Of a stretch of DNA of 64,000 nt, positions 46,626-57,672 are shown one piece after another. The stretch is from Phyto melanocephala (taxonomy: Eukaryota; Arthropoda; Insecta; Diptera; Rhinophoridae). The notes below the pieces were generated by a model that saw nothing but the letters and a program-made list of their open reading frames with translations, did not search any database and was not told the DNA's origin. Where the stretch lies: the NCBI GenBank assembly GCA_941918925.1, contig OW799234.1:116411128-116475127 (forward strand), given 5' to 3'. How positions within the stretch are numbered: position 1 is the first letter of the stretch; each line of letters opens with the position of its first letter. Made by a program: the position numbers and the translations under genes.

Positions 46626-47357
46626 CACGCAAAGAAAAACCATGGTTACGGCATGATCACGACGGTCATATTTTTTTTTCTAAAACAATATTTGGTTGTC
46701 GAAAACAAGTAATAGTTATTTTTGTTTCATTTCATTATATATTTTGTCACGATAATAAAGCATTTGTTTGAATTGTATTATTTAATGATAATTTTTCGCA
46801 AAAAATTTCAAAATGGTTATCATATAAAAATAGTATGATTAAAAAAAATTAATTTGACAAAAATAACATTATATTCTAAAGCATTATAAATTAAAAATAT
46901 TCATTAAATAATAAGTGAGACAACAGTATGATTACAAATTAATCAAGCTTTGATATTTTTTAATAATAATTTGATTTCAATTGTTCTTCTTCTTGCTGAA
47001 TAAATTTTTATTATTTTAAAAGTTTGAGATGTCAAAAACTGAACAAAAATTTTGAAAAATTAAAGAAAATTTAAAAATAAAGGAGAAAATGTAAAAAAAT
47101 ATTGGTAAAAAATTGCAATTAAATTGGTAAGTACAATAAATATGTGTATGTTACAGCAAAAAAAAATAATTTGCCTTAAAAAATCAAAGATTGTCGATTT
47201 CAATTGTAGTCATATAAATGATTATTGAATGATACTTTATTAAAACATAATAATGATAACTAGTAACCATTATTATTTTTAAACATAATCATACAATTCA
47301 ATCATAGTATGTTGCTCTTCGATTATGGTTACCACAACCATATTTTTTCTTTGCGTG
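46626..47357 (+). mobile_element. TIR element with TA duplication, complete copy
   Basis: Begins TA then CACGCAAAGAAAAACCATGG and ends CCATATTTTTTCTTTGCGTG then TA. Thus CACGCAAAGAAAAA is the perfect part of the terminal repeat, and TA is duplicated. Similarity between the two ends continues imperfectly (GGTTACGGC against GGTTGTGGTAACC). It is 732 bp with no transposase; the superfamily is unknown, TA suggesting Tc1/mariner. A truncated relative is at 41925..42412. The next MITE starts only 5 bp after it. Confidence 0.75.
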
Positions 47358-47362
47358 TAGCG

Positions 47363-47659
47363 AAGGCTAAAATACATGGAATGTTTTTTACATCTGACTT
47401 GACAAATTCCACTGATAAATACGAACATACGACATGTTACCTTTAAAACATTAATTCTGGAAAAAACATGTATTGAGATATCTGACAAAATTTCAATTAG
47501 AGCGCGCTCTATTATCTGTCAAAACATGTGACATCAGCCGTTGTCAAAATGTAAGCGATGGTTGCCTGTGAAACTACAATTTTGACAGACATGTAGATTT
47601 ACATATGTCTCACAAACTTTAAAGTCAGATGTAAAAAACATGCCGTGTATTATAGCCTT
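47363..47659. mobile_element. TIR MITE, copy 1
   Basis: Ends AAGGCTAAAATACATGGAAT then GTTTTTTACATCTGACTT and, in reverse complement, AAGGCTATAATACACGGCAT with the same continuation. The interior has AGCGCGCTCTATTATCTGTC and paired CATGTGACATCAG/GACAGACATGT segments. About 297 bp, no ORF. The second copy is at 58337..58640. Confidence 0.75.
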
Positions 47660-47889
47660 TATAGGACTTCATACAGTGTTCAGAACTGTTGGGTAAACAT
47701 ATTGCTTATAAACAAAATTTACTGTCGTTAGTTGCAATTGTATAATTTTCATTATATTTTTTTTCTCCTTCAACAGCTTGATGGCATTCAGTCATTTTAT
47801 TTGTTTCTTTGGTTGTTGTTGTTGTTGTTATTGCTGTTGATTTCATACCATATGACAAAGATGTCGAGGTTGACTCTTGAAGTTTTGTT

Positions 47890-48678
47890 ATACCCTTCAC
47901 ACAGTGAAAAAGGGTATATATAGGTTTGTCATTCCGTGTGAAATTTCTACAATTTTCATTTCCGACCCCATAAAGTATATATTTTCTGAAAGCTTATGAA
48001 TAGAGGAGTCGATTAAGCCCTGACCGTCTGTCCGTCTGTCCGTCTGTCCGTCTGACCGTCTGTCCGTGTGTATGTTGAAATCAACTTTTTGAAGCCCCCC
48101 GACATAGGTTGGACCCGGGTAAGGTATTAAAATATCAGAAATATTCGGGAGTAGATCGGTATTGAAAATCAGAAACATCGGTACATAAACAACTGAGATA
48201 TGAGCAAAAACCCACGACCACCTCGATTTTCTTTTCATAAAAACAACATTACAACAACAACATACATACATACAAACGTGTATACTGGTTAGAGAAAACG
48301 TGGCATCGAATCCCAGCTGAGGCAAAAAAATTTTTTTTTTAATTTTTTTAAAATTTTTTTTTTTAATTTTTTTTTTATTTTTTTTTTATTTTTTATTTAA
48401 TATATTATATATATTTTTATTATTATTTTTTTTTATTTTTTTTTTTTAATTTTTTTTTTATTTTTTTTTGTTTTATATATATTATATATGTATATAATAA
48501 TTTTTTTTTTTTTAATTTTTTTTTTAAATTTTTTTTTTTTAATTTTTTTTTTTATTTTTTATTTTTTTTTTGTTTTTTTTAACATACATACGTGAATTTA
48601 CTGTTATTGCATGACTACACGTTGTGAAGGGTATATAAGATTCGGCACGGCCGAATATAGCGCTTTTACTTGTTTTTT
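47890..48678 (+). mobile_element. Mini-me-like element, short form, complete
   Basis: Terminal hairpin TATACCCTTCACACAGTGAA then AAGGGTATA; core CGACCCCATAAAGTATATAT; a (GTCY)n tract of about 12 units at 48017..48066; then GTTGAAATCAACTTTTTGAA, a self-complementary segment. Next come CATCGAATCCCAGCTGAGGC, a long T-rich expansion, CGTTGTGAAGGGTATATAAG, and the terminus ATTCGGCACGGCCGAATATA then ACTTGTTTTTT. It keeps an intact version of the hairpin that is interrupted in the copy at 62917..64000. Non-coding; a 142-codon minus ORF merely translates the microsatellite. Confidence 0.7.
48327..48585. repeat. T-rich low-complexity expansion
   Basis: About 260 bp of T runs broken by single A and TATATA. 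The 57120-57165 (A-rich, minus) and 63104-63312 expansions lie at the same place next to CAGCTGAG in their mini-me-like copies. Confidence 0.85.
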
Positions 48679-51600
48679 CCTCTACTTCTCCCAACATTAA
48701 AACATTAATTTCATTATAAACTTTGATTTCGGTTTGTTTGTTTGTATTTTTCTAAGTTTATTATTATGTGTGTGTGTATTGTAGACGACTTTGTGTATTG
48801 TGTCGTCGTTCATGTTCATCAAGAAAATAAATTTATTATTGTAGTTAAGAGTTGTGAAAAGTCAACTCTTTAACAAAATTGTTGTCGTGTCGGAGAAAAT
48901 TTTCTTTTCATGCTAGTTTTATTATAAATAAACATCCATATCGACTTCGATATACCAGGGTATAAAGTATTAAATTAATTTGATTTATATTTACTTTTTT
49001 TCGTAATCTTGTTTATAAAGGGCTTGGATGTCTAATATTTTTGAAGTTCTACTGTTGAATTGATGACGGTTTTAGTTAAAAACTTAAATTATTTTGATTT
49101 TTGTAGGAACATGCGGTTAATTAAGTTAATTTTTTCATTAATTTTTTTAAGTAAATTCAGATGTAATGTTGCCAAACTATGAGAACCAGTAAGTATATAT
49201 AAACTTTTTTTTTCTGAAAAAACTCCCATTACAAAATAATGTGCTGCAAAACAGTTCTTTCAATTTGGAATCTCATTATTTTAAAACGGCAATGTCATTG
49301 GAGGCCAGTACTTCCTACGCCCATTTACAAATAGGGACTGAAAAAAGTACTTACCACCCTTGCTTACAAATAGGGATTCGTATAAGTTCTTATTACGGTC
49401 GCTAATAAATAGGAACTTAAATAAGTACTTACTTTAGTAGCAATAAATTAGTACTTGAATTTAATAACCTAAATAACCCATTACTATTATGGACTTACAG
49501 AAGTCATTAAGTTTCTTCAGAATAAGATTCGGTTCGATTACTATGCGATACGTTTTTTTTTAAATTTAGAAATCAGTGTAAATCTATTAGTCATCACTTT
49601 GGTAACGAACTGCTTTGACGCCATTGTCAAAAACATGATTGCTTATACTCTAAGCGTGTTGAACCAAATGTGAACTATAAAAAGTTATATATTTTAATGG
49701 CTTTTAACAAATTTCGCAATACAAAATACAGCTTCTTAAAGAAGAGAACAGAGTGATGTTAGATAAAGTTCCATTTTGTTTTTTTGAAAATTGTCTTCAA
49801 CAAAAAATCTCTTATTTTCCGGAATAGTTAAGTCGACAAACCGAACTGCAAAATTTGTTGTGAAGAGCATCCAAAAACAGTTCGATAGCTGCACAATTTG
49901 CTGTGGGCTGGCGAAAACTGCGAGTTATCATGTGATTGCGATCAAATTTTTTGACAAGAATGTTAGATGGTGCCACATGTCACACGGCATGTGATACCAT
50001 AAAAATACCAAGAGTCGATATTTTTGAGCAATTAATTCCACCACTAAACTGTTAAAAGTAAGGTTATGTGAAGCCATAAGTTAGACACAATTGCAGCTCT
50101 AGAAGTCAAAATGTTATAAAAAGTATAAATTTCCACAACCCAAACGACCGATATACATATCTAAGCAAATATCTGAAAAATCAGTAGTTATGAATCACAT
50201 TATAAATCAAGCCATAACTAAAACATTTCTTGGTTAAACAGACGATATGAATTAGCCATTGTAAAGAATGTTGTTTAGCAAGAGCGAATCTGTACCTTTT
50301 TTTTGCTGGGGTAGTTTAAGAAATTTTCAAACAACTATTTTTTTAAGAAAAATGTTTAATTAGACTCTTCTAAAGAATTATAAATACAAATTATAGTTTT
50401 GAGTTGTTTGATAATTTTTCTTTTTAGAAAAATTTTAGTCAAACTTTCAAGAATGTGTGTCTATGGTTAAAAATTGTTGGCAAACACATGACAACAAACA
50501 AACTTGTATGTGCGCGAATACTTGATAGGCCTATATGCCGATATGATGTCTATTACTAGCAAGTTAAAATAAAAACTTCACTACTCAGATTTACTTGAAA
50601 ATTGAAACATATTAAGAAGATGTTTTTTTCTTTAAATAAGGAAAATAAATGGTACTATAGACTAAAATTTAACAATTACATATACAGTGTGTTTTTTAAT
50701 TTGTTGAGATTTCTCAAACACTTTTTTAAATTCTATATTTTGTTGATCCAGAGACTCTAATCCGATATGTATCTTTGTATCATTATTTTTTTGTACGGTT
50801 TATTCGGACGTTAACATTTTTTTCTTCAATATCTTAAAAAATAATGGCGTTCCAAATGCGGTGGCCTTATGCCTGAAATAATTTTCAATTGTCAGTACCA
50901 TTTTGTAATCACACAAATAAAACATTTTTATTATTAAGATTTACTTATTCGTATATAACTTATTTGAAAGTATTATGGGTCTTAAGAATACACCCTATAA
51001 TTCTAAGTACTTTTAATTGTTTTTAACAATATTTTATATATTTAAAATCCTAATTAAGAAAAATTTTGTGTTGGTGTTTAATTTTTGCAAAAAAAAAAAA
51101 TAAATTTGTCGTCATTGAACTTAAATCTCTTTACTTTTAATTTTTATTAAGAATTTTTTTTGTAATTATGTTCTACGTCTCATATCAGTGTAGTTATTAT
51201 TATTTGTTGTTGTTAGTTGTATAATTTAGTTGATTGAAAACACTTCAATAAGACAATACGGAAGAGAAAAGACTAATGGTGCAAAAAATAATAACTATTT
51301 AACTTATTAGAAATAATGTAGAAAATTGCAAACTTTTTTTATATTATTTTTGAGATATTTCGTATTGGACTATGAAACATCTAACAATTTGAGTTGAATT
51401 TATTTAACATAAAGATGCCGCGGCATGCCGTGTTGACCTCCAATTTTTTAATTATTAAAAAAAATGAATTTCTAATAAAAAAAAACACTTTTTAGTGATA
51501 AATTTTGTGATGAGAGATTGCTGTTAATATTTATATTTTAAATTATTTGTATATAATTTTTTACTAAAGAAATTGTTTGGAAATATTTGGAATTTGAATG

Positions 51601-51720
51601 TGTATTTAAAATGAAACATTTAAATGGATTTATACGGCCAAACCCATAAAAAAGTAATACTTTTGAATCCTTATAAAATGAATGAATGTGGTATTATTTA
51701 TATTTTCTAAGCGAATCTAG
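48679..51720. other. Non-coding stretch
   Basis: AT-rich; contains the minisatellite at 49318..49470 and otherwise nothing recognised. Small ORFs such as 49791..49994 have no family resemblance. Confidence 0.4.
49318..49470. repeat. Diverged minisatellite, about 4 units of 40 bp
   Basis: Units share TACAAATAGGGACT (or variant), then AAGTACTTA: at about 49325, 49363, 49405 and 49443. Identity drops along the array. Confidence 0.6.
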
Positions 51721-51721
51721 A

Positions 51722-51812
51722 ACTCAATCACGCAAAAATGGCTAACTGGAATTAAATTAAATTTGAGAAGCATATAGATAACAACCTGGGTTAATACTAA
51801 GTCTACCTTTTA
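51722..51812 (+). mobile_element. Helitron-like fragment, second family
   Basis: AACTCAATCACGCAAAAATG, then ATAGATAACAACCTGGGTTA and CTAAGTCTACCTTTT match the reverse complement of the element at 55012..55301 in order. Both termini are lost. Confidence 0.55.
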
Positions 51813-51867
51813 AGACTTTATTCTTCCAAAAACATTGTCCACAGAGAAATAATATGAATTAAAGATA

Positions 51868-52070
51868 GAACGTAATATAGGAGGTGGGCGTGGCACCTTA
51901 ATTTTATATTAGTACAAATCTTTTTACCAAAAAGCAATGCTTTCAACAGACGGACAGAAGGACTGACTAAAATATATACTTTATGGGGTCTTAAATGGAT
52001 ATTTCGATGTGTTACAAACGGAATGACAAAATGAATATACCCCCACATAATTTTTTTGGTGGGGGGCATA
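51868..52070 (-). repeat. Mini-me-like element, internally deleted
   Basis: On the minus strand: TATGCCCCCCACCAAAAAAA, TTTTGTCATTCCGTTTGTAA, ACCCCATAAAGTATATATTT, GTCAGTCCTTCTGTCCGTCT, then GTTGAAAGCA. It then jumps to AAATTAAGGTGCCACGCCCA, the unit start of the 288-bp array. It belongs to the 22569..24952 family with most of the interior deleted. Confidence 0.7.
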
Positions 52071-54722
52071 AAAAGCAATTTAAATTTTTTATTTACCAAA
52101 AGTACTTTAATTTATTGACGTTTATGTCAGTAATTTTTACAAATATTTCTATTAATTTTGCAATAAATTAACCTTGAAAATAAAATTAGACTTGCATTAT
52201 GACCAAATCAAATTTTGACAACTTAAAAATTAAAATGTTTATAAATTATAAAATTTAAGACGCATTAAAAAAAATTTGCTAAATCAAAAACCGACAACAA
52301 TTTTAAATAATTTAGTAAAACCATTAATAAGGAATTTTGCAATAAACAGGTAAATTACAAGGAGAGCTATAAACGTAAATGACGAATTTTTAAAATTCCT
52401 CTATTTACACTCACCCTGCCGTCTCATTTCTTCTTTAACTGTTTAATCAAAGACTGTAAGTGATGGGAATTTATTGTTTTTTATTTTTTTTCTTTTTTGT
52501 TAGCTGGTTATAAAAGAAACTAGAAATCTCAATATGTTTGTCAATTTTTATGACATTGTGAGGTCATTCAATTAAGCCGGCTTCAGATCAAAAGGCCACT
52601 TTTTGTTTTAAATGTTTCTTTTTCTTTAATATAAATCTTTCTTGATTATTGTTTTTATTATAGTTTCTTATGTCGATTTGTTTTTTAGCCGGGAGCATAT
52701 GAATGTAGTTTGTTGTAGTTTTTGACTATGATTTCTTGTAATAACCAACATATGTCTGTATGTACATGCGATTTCATCAGACACATAGTCGTTTTATCCA
52801 CTTTAGAAGGCTTTTCTCTTATTTGGACCCACAAAAAAAAAAAAAAAAAAATTAAAACACAAAATGTTACTGCTGTAACAACAACAAAATCCTCAAATAA
52901 AAAACAAAATAAACTAATGCTTATAATCATTTAAGGCTCCAAATAGTTTTAGTTTCTTTTTAATAGTTTTCTTACAGAGAGAAAAAAGAAAACTGAAGAA
53001 AAAGATACTAAAGCGGCTTTTTCTTTCGTTTGGAAAGTCCAACAAATAAAATTTAAGAGATTTGTATGTTTAGGGTCCAAACAGCCACGAGTATTGATAT
53101 AATCTCTATAATCGAGGGGTACCATCTCTGTTAAGGCTCTTCTTGTCTACAAGTATTTATTAGATGTTATAAAACTTGTTAATATCTTCTATTCAGTTGA
53201 CAACTAACTACTCGTATCACTTTGTTTTATTTATTTGTCTGTCATTGTACAACAAAACTATAATAAAAAATAAAAATTTAATTTAAGACGTTGTTGTCGT
53301 AAGTCTTTTAAGAAGTCATTAAACCAGCTAAAACAGTAATAAAACAACAAAAAATACAATAAATTATGATGTATTCAATAGTTATTAGAAAATCAAAAAG
53401 TTTTAATATTTCTCTTGGATTTGTTCGCCAGTGTAAAAGCATTATTTTTATGTTGTAGTTACAATTAGTGATGGGATTTATAAATAGAAAATGTGTAAGT
53501 TTATTTGCTCATAAAAAAATGTTTTTAAAAATGTATTCTTATTATTTTTTTTTTTAAATTTACAACATTTTATTTATTTTTTTATTTTTTATTGTATTTT
53601 TCAGGTAAATATATGTGCGTCATGCTTAAAAATGTTATCATCTTTTAAATAAGTGAGATTCGAACATGAACAGCAAGTAAGGAATTGAAAATATTATTTT
53701 AATATAAAATACCCATTTGCTGAATTTAATAAGTATATATTTAAGTCAGTACCTTAACTAAAGTGTTATCTAATAAGACCTAGCGTTGGCAGTCAGTGTT
53801 GTTTTGGCGGTGTTTGTAAAATCTATTTTTGACTTCGGCCTGCAAAAAAAAATTGCTAAAAACTAACTGTTTGTTAGTGTTTATAAAGTTTTTTTTCTTA
53901 CTTTTGTTTACACTTTTGTATATTTAAAGACGGTAAGTTAAATAATCATGCAACACCAGTAAGTCAAAAAAAAAAGTTGGATTAACATAAAACACCGCCA
54001 TTATTTGCAAAAGAATGTAGAGGAATATAAAATCCCAGGCAAGATACCTCAGAATTTAGTATACAGCAGCGTGTCAAGTTTCCCTGGGGACTTGGGTTGC
54101 AACCGTACATGATTTAGCTGACCCACGTAACCAAACTTTAGTGGATTTCGAAAAGCTTGGAAGAGGAATCCAATAACGGCCGATTCTAATTAACACCCAT
54201 AAAAACAAGGATGGTTGTGGATCCACAAAAAATTGTTATTTCTTCGCTATCGACTCCGAAGTTGTTGTGAGCATCTCGTTGTAGATCGTGTGCTACAGTA
54301 TGAGTAGCCAAAGCATTGGGATTTAGAACTATTTGGGTATTCCACAGTGGGCATTTTGCTTAAAAGATTTGACAAATTGTTTCGGCCTTGCAAAGAGTGC
54401 GCAAACGGAATACCAGGATAGTTCAATTTTCCCCTTTGTGTTAAGACCTTTAAAAACAGTTTTTTTTCATCAAAAGTTTCACATTTTTTCAGTGAATTCC
54501 TGTTAATTCTTAAATTTTATTTCTTAATTTTGTTGATTTTTTTATCTGGGCATAGTTACGGTTTTAAGCGTTTTGCTGTTCCAAAGTACACACAAATTAA
54601 AAAATTATATACGAGAAAACATACCCTTCTTTCGTTCTTAATTCTTAAAGAAATGAATTTGGAATTATTATCGGATCTTAAGAAATGAGTTTCGAGTCCT
54701 TCTAAAATGCCTAAAAGAGATG
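52071..54722. other. Non-coding stretch with one GC-richer island
   Basis: 52071-53990 is AT-rich with varied patches (52400-53300) and an A18 run near 52830. From about 54050 to 54440 composition is clearly more GC-rich (CCCTGGGGACTTGGGTTGCA, AATAACGGCCGATTC), but no frame is open on either strand and I recognise no family. Confidence 0.4.
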
Positions 54723-54807
54723 TGCCGCATCTTATATACCCTTTACAACGTGTAGTCATGCAATAACAATTGTTTGTATCACAATTCATCTCATTAATAT
54801 GAAATAC
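54723..54807 (-). repeat. Mini-me-like fragment (3' end), split by a hAT
   Basis: TGCCGCATCTTATATACCCT, CAACGTGTAGTCATGCAATA and ACAATTGTTTGTATCAC match 62955..63030 in the same orientation. It stops at TGAAATAC and resumes after the hAT with TGAAATACGTACACAAAATA (56651), which continues the pattern (AAATACGTACATATGTATAT in the copy at 63040). Confidence 0.7.
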
Positions 54808-55011
54808 CAGCGATGGTATATGAGAATTTCAGTCTTGTGCCAAAATTTTAGCTAAAAAGTGCCAAAACATCTTAAAAAGTGCCATAACAAACATGTCATG
54901 TCTACATATTTAAAAAAATGACATCCATTTATTCAGTTTTATTATTATATATAAAAAAAATTTCGAACTTCAATATTTAAAAAATTTATACAGATAAATT
55001 ATATATAAATA

Positions 55012-55301
55012 CTAGCTTGTGCCCGCGACTTCGTCTGCGTAGTTAACGGCATAAAAGGTAGACTTAGTATTAAAAAAAAAAAACAAAAATATTTACAACA
55101 CAAGCAACCCGTTTAGGATGTGTTATGATGAGCTTGCCAACGACTTCGCATTATTATCGCGATAAAAAGTAGCCTATGTGTTAATCTAGGTTGTTATCTA
55201 TCTATGTGCCGAATTTCATTTTGTTCCGTTCAGCCGTTTTTGCGTGATTGAGTAACAAATATCCAAACATACAAACATTCACATTTATTATACTAGTAAG
55301 A
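55012..55301 (-). mobile_element. Helitron-like non-autonomous element, second family
   Basis: On the minus strand it starts TCTTACTAGTATAATAAATG and ends GACGAAGTCGCGGGCACAAG then CTAG, lying between A and T without duplication. The 5' TC, the 3' CTAG after a GC-rich segment and the AT insertion site suggest a Helitron. Conserved text CACGCAAAAACGGCTGAACG resembles repeats widespread in insects. 290 bp, non-coding. A fragment lies at 51722..51812. Confidence 0.6.
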
Positions 55302-55410
55302 TTATAGTAGGATTATTATTTATTAAATATACACATATGTGTTTTATATGTAATGTTAAATAATTATTCCAAAATAGGGATATATTAAATATATATTGTT
55401 AAATAACATT

Positions 55411-55660
55411 ACGAGGGATTCAAGCCTATCTGTTACGCAGATGATGTTGCGATACTGATCAGGGGGACGAATCCAAATTCTTTATGTATGAGAGCAATGG
55501 AGGCTTTGAATATATCCTATAACTGGGCGAAAGAGCGAGGGCTCAATGTCAACCCGGAAAAGACTGAAATCTTCTTGTTTACGAGAAAAAGGAAGATACC
55601 GGTGCATAGCTATCCCATCTTTCGGAATAAGACAATAAAGATTGATAAGAAGGTCAAATA
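55411..55660 (+). pseudogene. LINE reverse transcriptase palm fragment (R1/LOA-like)
   Basis: One uninterrupted frame of about 83 codons, without a real start: EGFKPICYADDVAILIRG (catalytic YADD box), ALNISYNWAKERGLNVNP, EKTEIFLFTRKRKIP and a last segment KVKYL, the conserved RT motif that follows the palm. The NPxKTExxLFTRKxK segment fits LOA/R1-type LINEs. Both sides are cut off: no fingers upstream, and CCTAACCTAACCT starts directly after KVKYL. This is an internal slice, not a normal 5'-truncated copy. Confidence 0.75.
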
Positions 55661-55672
55661 CCTAACCTAACC

Positions 55673-55921
55673 TACTTCCTCAACCTCGTATCTTAAAAAA
55701 TAAAATTTTTCAGAAGAGAAAAAAAAACGGTTAATCTTTTTATAATTCGGTGTTTGGTTAAAAGTTTAAATGATATTATTAAGGAATTTATTGTATTTAT
55801 GTATATTGGTAGTAATAATATACTAATCTTTTTTAGTTAAAGCATAAAACAATCGTTTGATATGAAAAAGTCAAAAACGTATTTTTTAAGATACGAGGTT
55901 GAGGAAGTAAGGCATCGATAT
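55673..55921. mobile_element. TIR MITE, copy 2, left end damaged
   Basis: Same family as 28523..28785 but with its interior in the reverse orientation. The right end is complete (GAGGAAGTAAGGCATCGATA). The left end starts only at TACTTCCTCAACCTCG, abutting the CCTAACCTAAC tract that ends the RT fragment, so about 11 terminal bases were lost at that junction. Confidence 0.8.
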
Positions 55922-56168
55922 GTAGTTATATAATTCTAGTAAAACCTTGTTTTCAAAAATTGTATTTATACCATCTGTTTGGGTAATTATTTTTAAGACA
56001 TCAGTGTCATAACAACATTTTGCGTTGGATTTTAATAAATCCTGAGATCAAATTAATGATGATAAAGTATTTACCTGAAGCCAAACACTAAATTGAAATT
56101 GAACTTCCTTAAGCAGAGCCTGCAAACAATTACTCTTTTCCATTATAACAGAACAATTATCCGATTAC

Positions 56169-56282
56169 GGGCCGTATTCATAAAAAATATTTTAGGTTTA
56201 TTGAAGGCTTATTTGACAAATTTCTCTACATCTCTCAAATAAGCCTTTAATAAACCTAAAATATTTTTTATGAATATGGCCC
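56169..56282. mobile_element. Short palindromic MITE, copy 2
   Basis: Arms of about 48 bp, GGGCCGTATTCATAAAAAAT then ATTTTAGGTTTATTGAAGGC, pair almost perfectly around a loop of about 15 bp. TAC stands immediately outside both ends (56166..56168 and 56283..56285), a likely 3-bp duplication. An old relative lies at 293..407. Confidence 0.8.
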
Positions 56283-56777
56283 TACATTTTTTATAGGAAT
56301 TTCATTATTCTGTAAAACGTTCATAATGGCATTTCAAATCGATTGATTGGAACCATCAGGTACTTGAACTAAGATCAAAAATCGATCAAAAAATTTTCCA
56401 ACATATAAACGTACTAAAATGGCAAAATTTTTGATACTGTGCAGTCCGTAGTTTCGCATTTTAGTATTTACAACAGGGAGAAAAGACATTTATTTCTTAT
56501 TATTAAAAAATATATTTCTTAAAAACTAAGTAAAATTATATATTTTAAATTGTTTGAAAAAGTGCCAAAATTTTATTGAGCGTGCCATAGTGCCATTAAA
56601 CAGTCAATAGTGCCAAAAATGGCACGATTGTGCCACATTTGCCAACAGTGTGAAATACGTACACAAAATATGTATACAAAACATACATATATAAAAACAC
56701 CCCATTGTAAAAATATAAATTGAGTTTATGTATAAAATATATAAAAAATATATTTATTTGGTTGTTGGGTTTAAGCT

Positions 56778-56824
56778 GGTTTATATGCATTTCACTGGTG
56801 CTTATGCCAGATCATCAGTAAACC
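56778..56824 (-). ncRNA. Hammerhead-ribozyme-like motif, family 1, copy 2
   Basis: Minus strand: GGTTTA, CTGATGA, T, CTGG, loop CATAAGCA, CCAG, T, GAAA, TGCA, TA, TAAACC. Core segments CUGAUGA and GAAA are canonical. Stem II pairs over four bases (CTGG with CCAG), with a T/T pair at the junction that is not canonical. Stem I pairs over six (GGTTTA with TAAACC). Stem III is reduced to the self-complementary ATGCAT, which would favour action as a dimer. Expected cleavage after the A of TA. Best preserved of the five. Confidence 0.6.
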
Positions 56825-56987
56825 TTTACCCAAATTCTTGAAAAAGTTTAAAATTTTTATAAGTTATATTTTTAAATTCTCATTAACAAAATGAGAATTC
56901 AAAAATAAAACAAAAAACCATAAAAAACTTTTTCAAAAACCCAACCAACAATTTTTTTAATTTTGAATTTATTTTATTTTTCTAATC

Positions 56988-57034
56988 CCTTTACTGATGA
57001 TCTGGCATAAGCACCAGTGAAATGCATATAAACC
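56988..57034 (+). ncRNA. Hammerhead-ribozyme-like motif, family 1, copy 3
   Basis: Same core, stem II and ATGCAT as the minus-strand copy in the other arm, but the 5' strand of stem I reads CCTTTA, so only four of six pairs with TAAACC remain. Confidence 0.5.
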
Positions 57035-57164
57035 AGCTTAAACCCAACAACCAAATAAATATAATTGAAAAATTATGGGAGAATATCCCAAAAAATTTAG
57101 TAAATTATATAAAAAATAAATAAAAAAACACAAAAAAAAAAACAAAAAAAAATAATATTTTTAG

Positions 57165-57495
57165 CTCAGCTGGGATTCGATGCCACGTTCACTCTGACCA
57201 GTATACCACGTTTTTATGTATGCATATATATGTTGTATGTTGTTGTTGTTGTGAAAAAAAACGAGGTGGTCGTAGTTTTTTCCGTATATCTTAGTTTATA
57301 TACCGATTTTTCCGATTAACAATACTGATCTGCTCCCAAATATATCTGACATTTTTATACCTCACGCGGGTCCAGGGGATTTCGGGAGGCTTCAAAAAGT
57401 TGATTTCAACATACACACGGACAGACGGACATGCTGACAATACTTAATTAACTCCCCCATTTAAAAACTTTCAGAAAATATATACTTTATGGGGT
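57165..57495 (-). repeat. Mini-me-like fragment
   Basis: Contains, on the minus strand, ACCCCATAAAGTATATATTT, a short GTCCGTCTGTCCGTGTG tract, GTTGAAATCAACTTTTTGAA and, at its left edge, GGCATCGAATCCCAGCTGAG. The terminal hairpin is lost. An A-rich expansion sits directly left (57110-57165). Confidence 0.7.
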
Positions 57496-57672
57496 CGAAA
57501 AATTGTTAAAAACAGGTGTATATGGTATGTGCATTAGCTAGTGTTCTATTGAATAGTGCTTAGTATATTGCGTGAATTTTAATCGATTCCATATGGTTTT
57601 TAAAATATTATATATGATTTTTCCAAGCTTGAGATCAACTTTTTTAGTTTTTTTTATAAAAAATTATTTATT

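Larger units (their letters stand above)
54808..56650. mobile_element. hAT element with perfect 8-bp duplication, itself a nest
   Basis: The identical octamers TGAAATAC lie at 54800..54807 and 56651..56658. Ends are CAGCGATGGTATATGAGA on the left and, in reverse complement, CACTGTTGGCAAATGTGGCA on the right, an imperfect hAT-type inverted repeat. Clusters of GTGCCA subterminal motifs lie inside both ends (54837-54890 and 56560-56645). No transposase was found. The interior holds a Helitron-like element, a LINE RT fragment and two MITEs. It is distinct from the hAT family at 1069..2190. Confidence 0.8.
56751..57061. mobile_element. Foldback of Penelope-like ends (inferred), family 1
   Basis: Inverted ends TATTTATTTGGTTGTTGGGT and TTAAGCTGGTTTATATGCAT extend about 75 bp and mirror each other around an interior with ATTCTCATTAACAAAATGAG. 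Each arm contains a hammerhead-like motif pointing outward. The same sequence, in part, is at 20462..20825. Inverted or tandem truncated copies with long terminal repeats are usual for Penelope-like elements; no protein part is present, so the class is inferred. Confidence 0.6.

Noticed and set aside
47897..48325. 142-codon minus-strand ORF
   Set aside because: It translates the (GTCY)n tract (runs of SDGQTDRR) and surrounding mini-me-like sequence; the same happens at 63506..63787 and 63801..63998.
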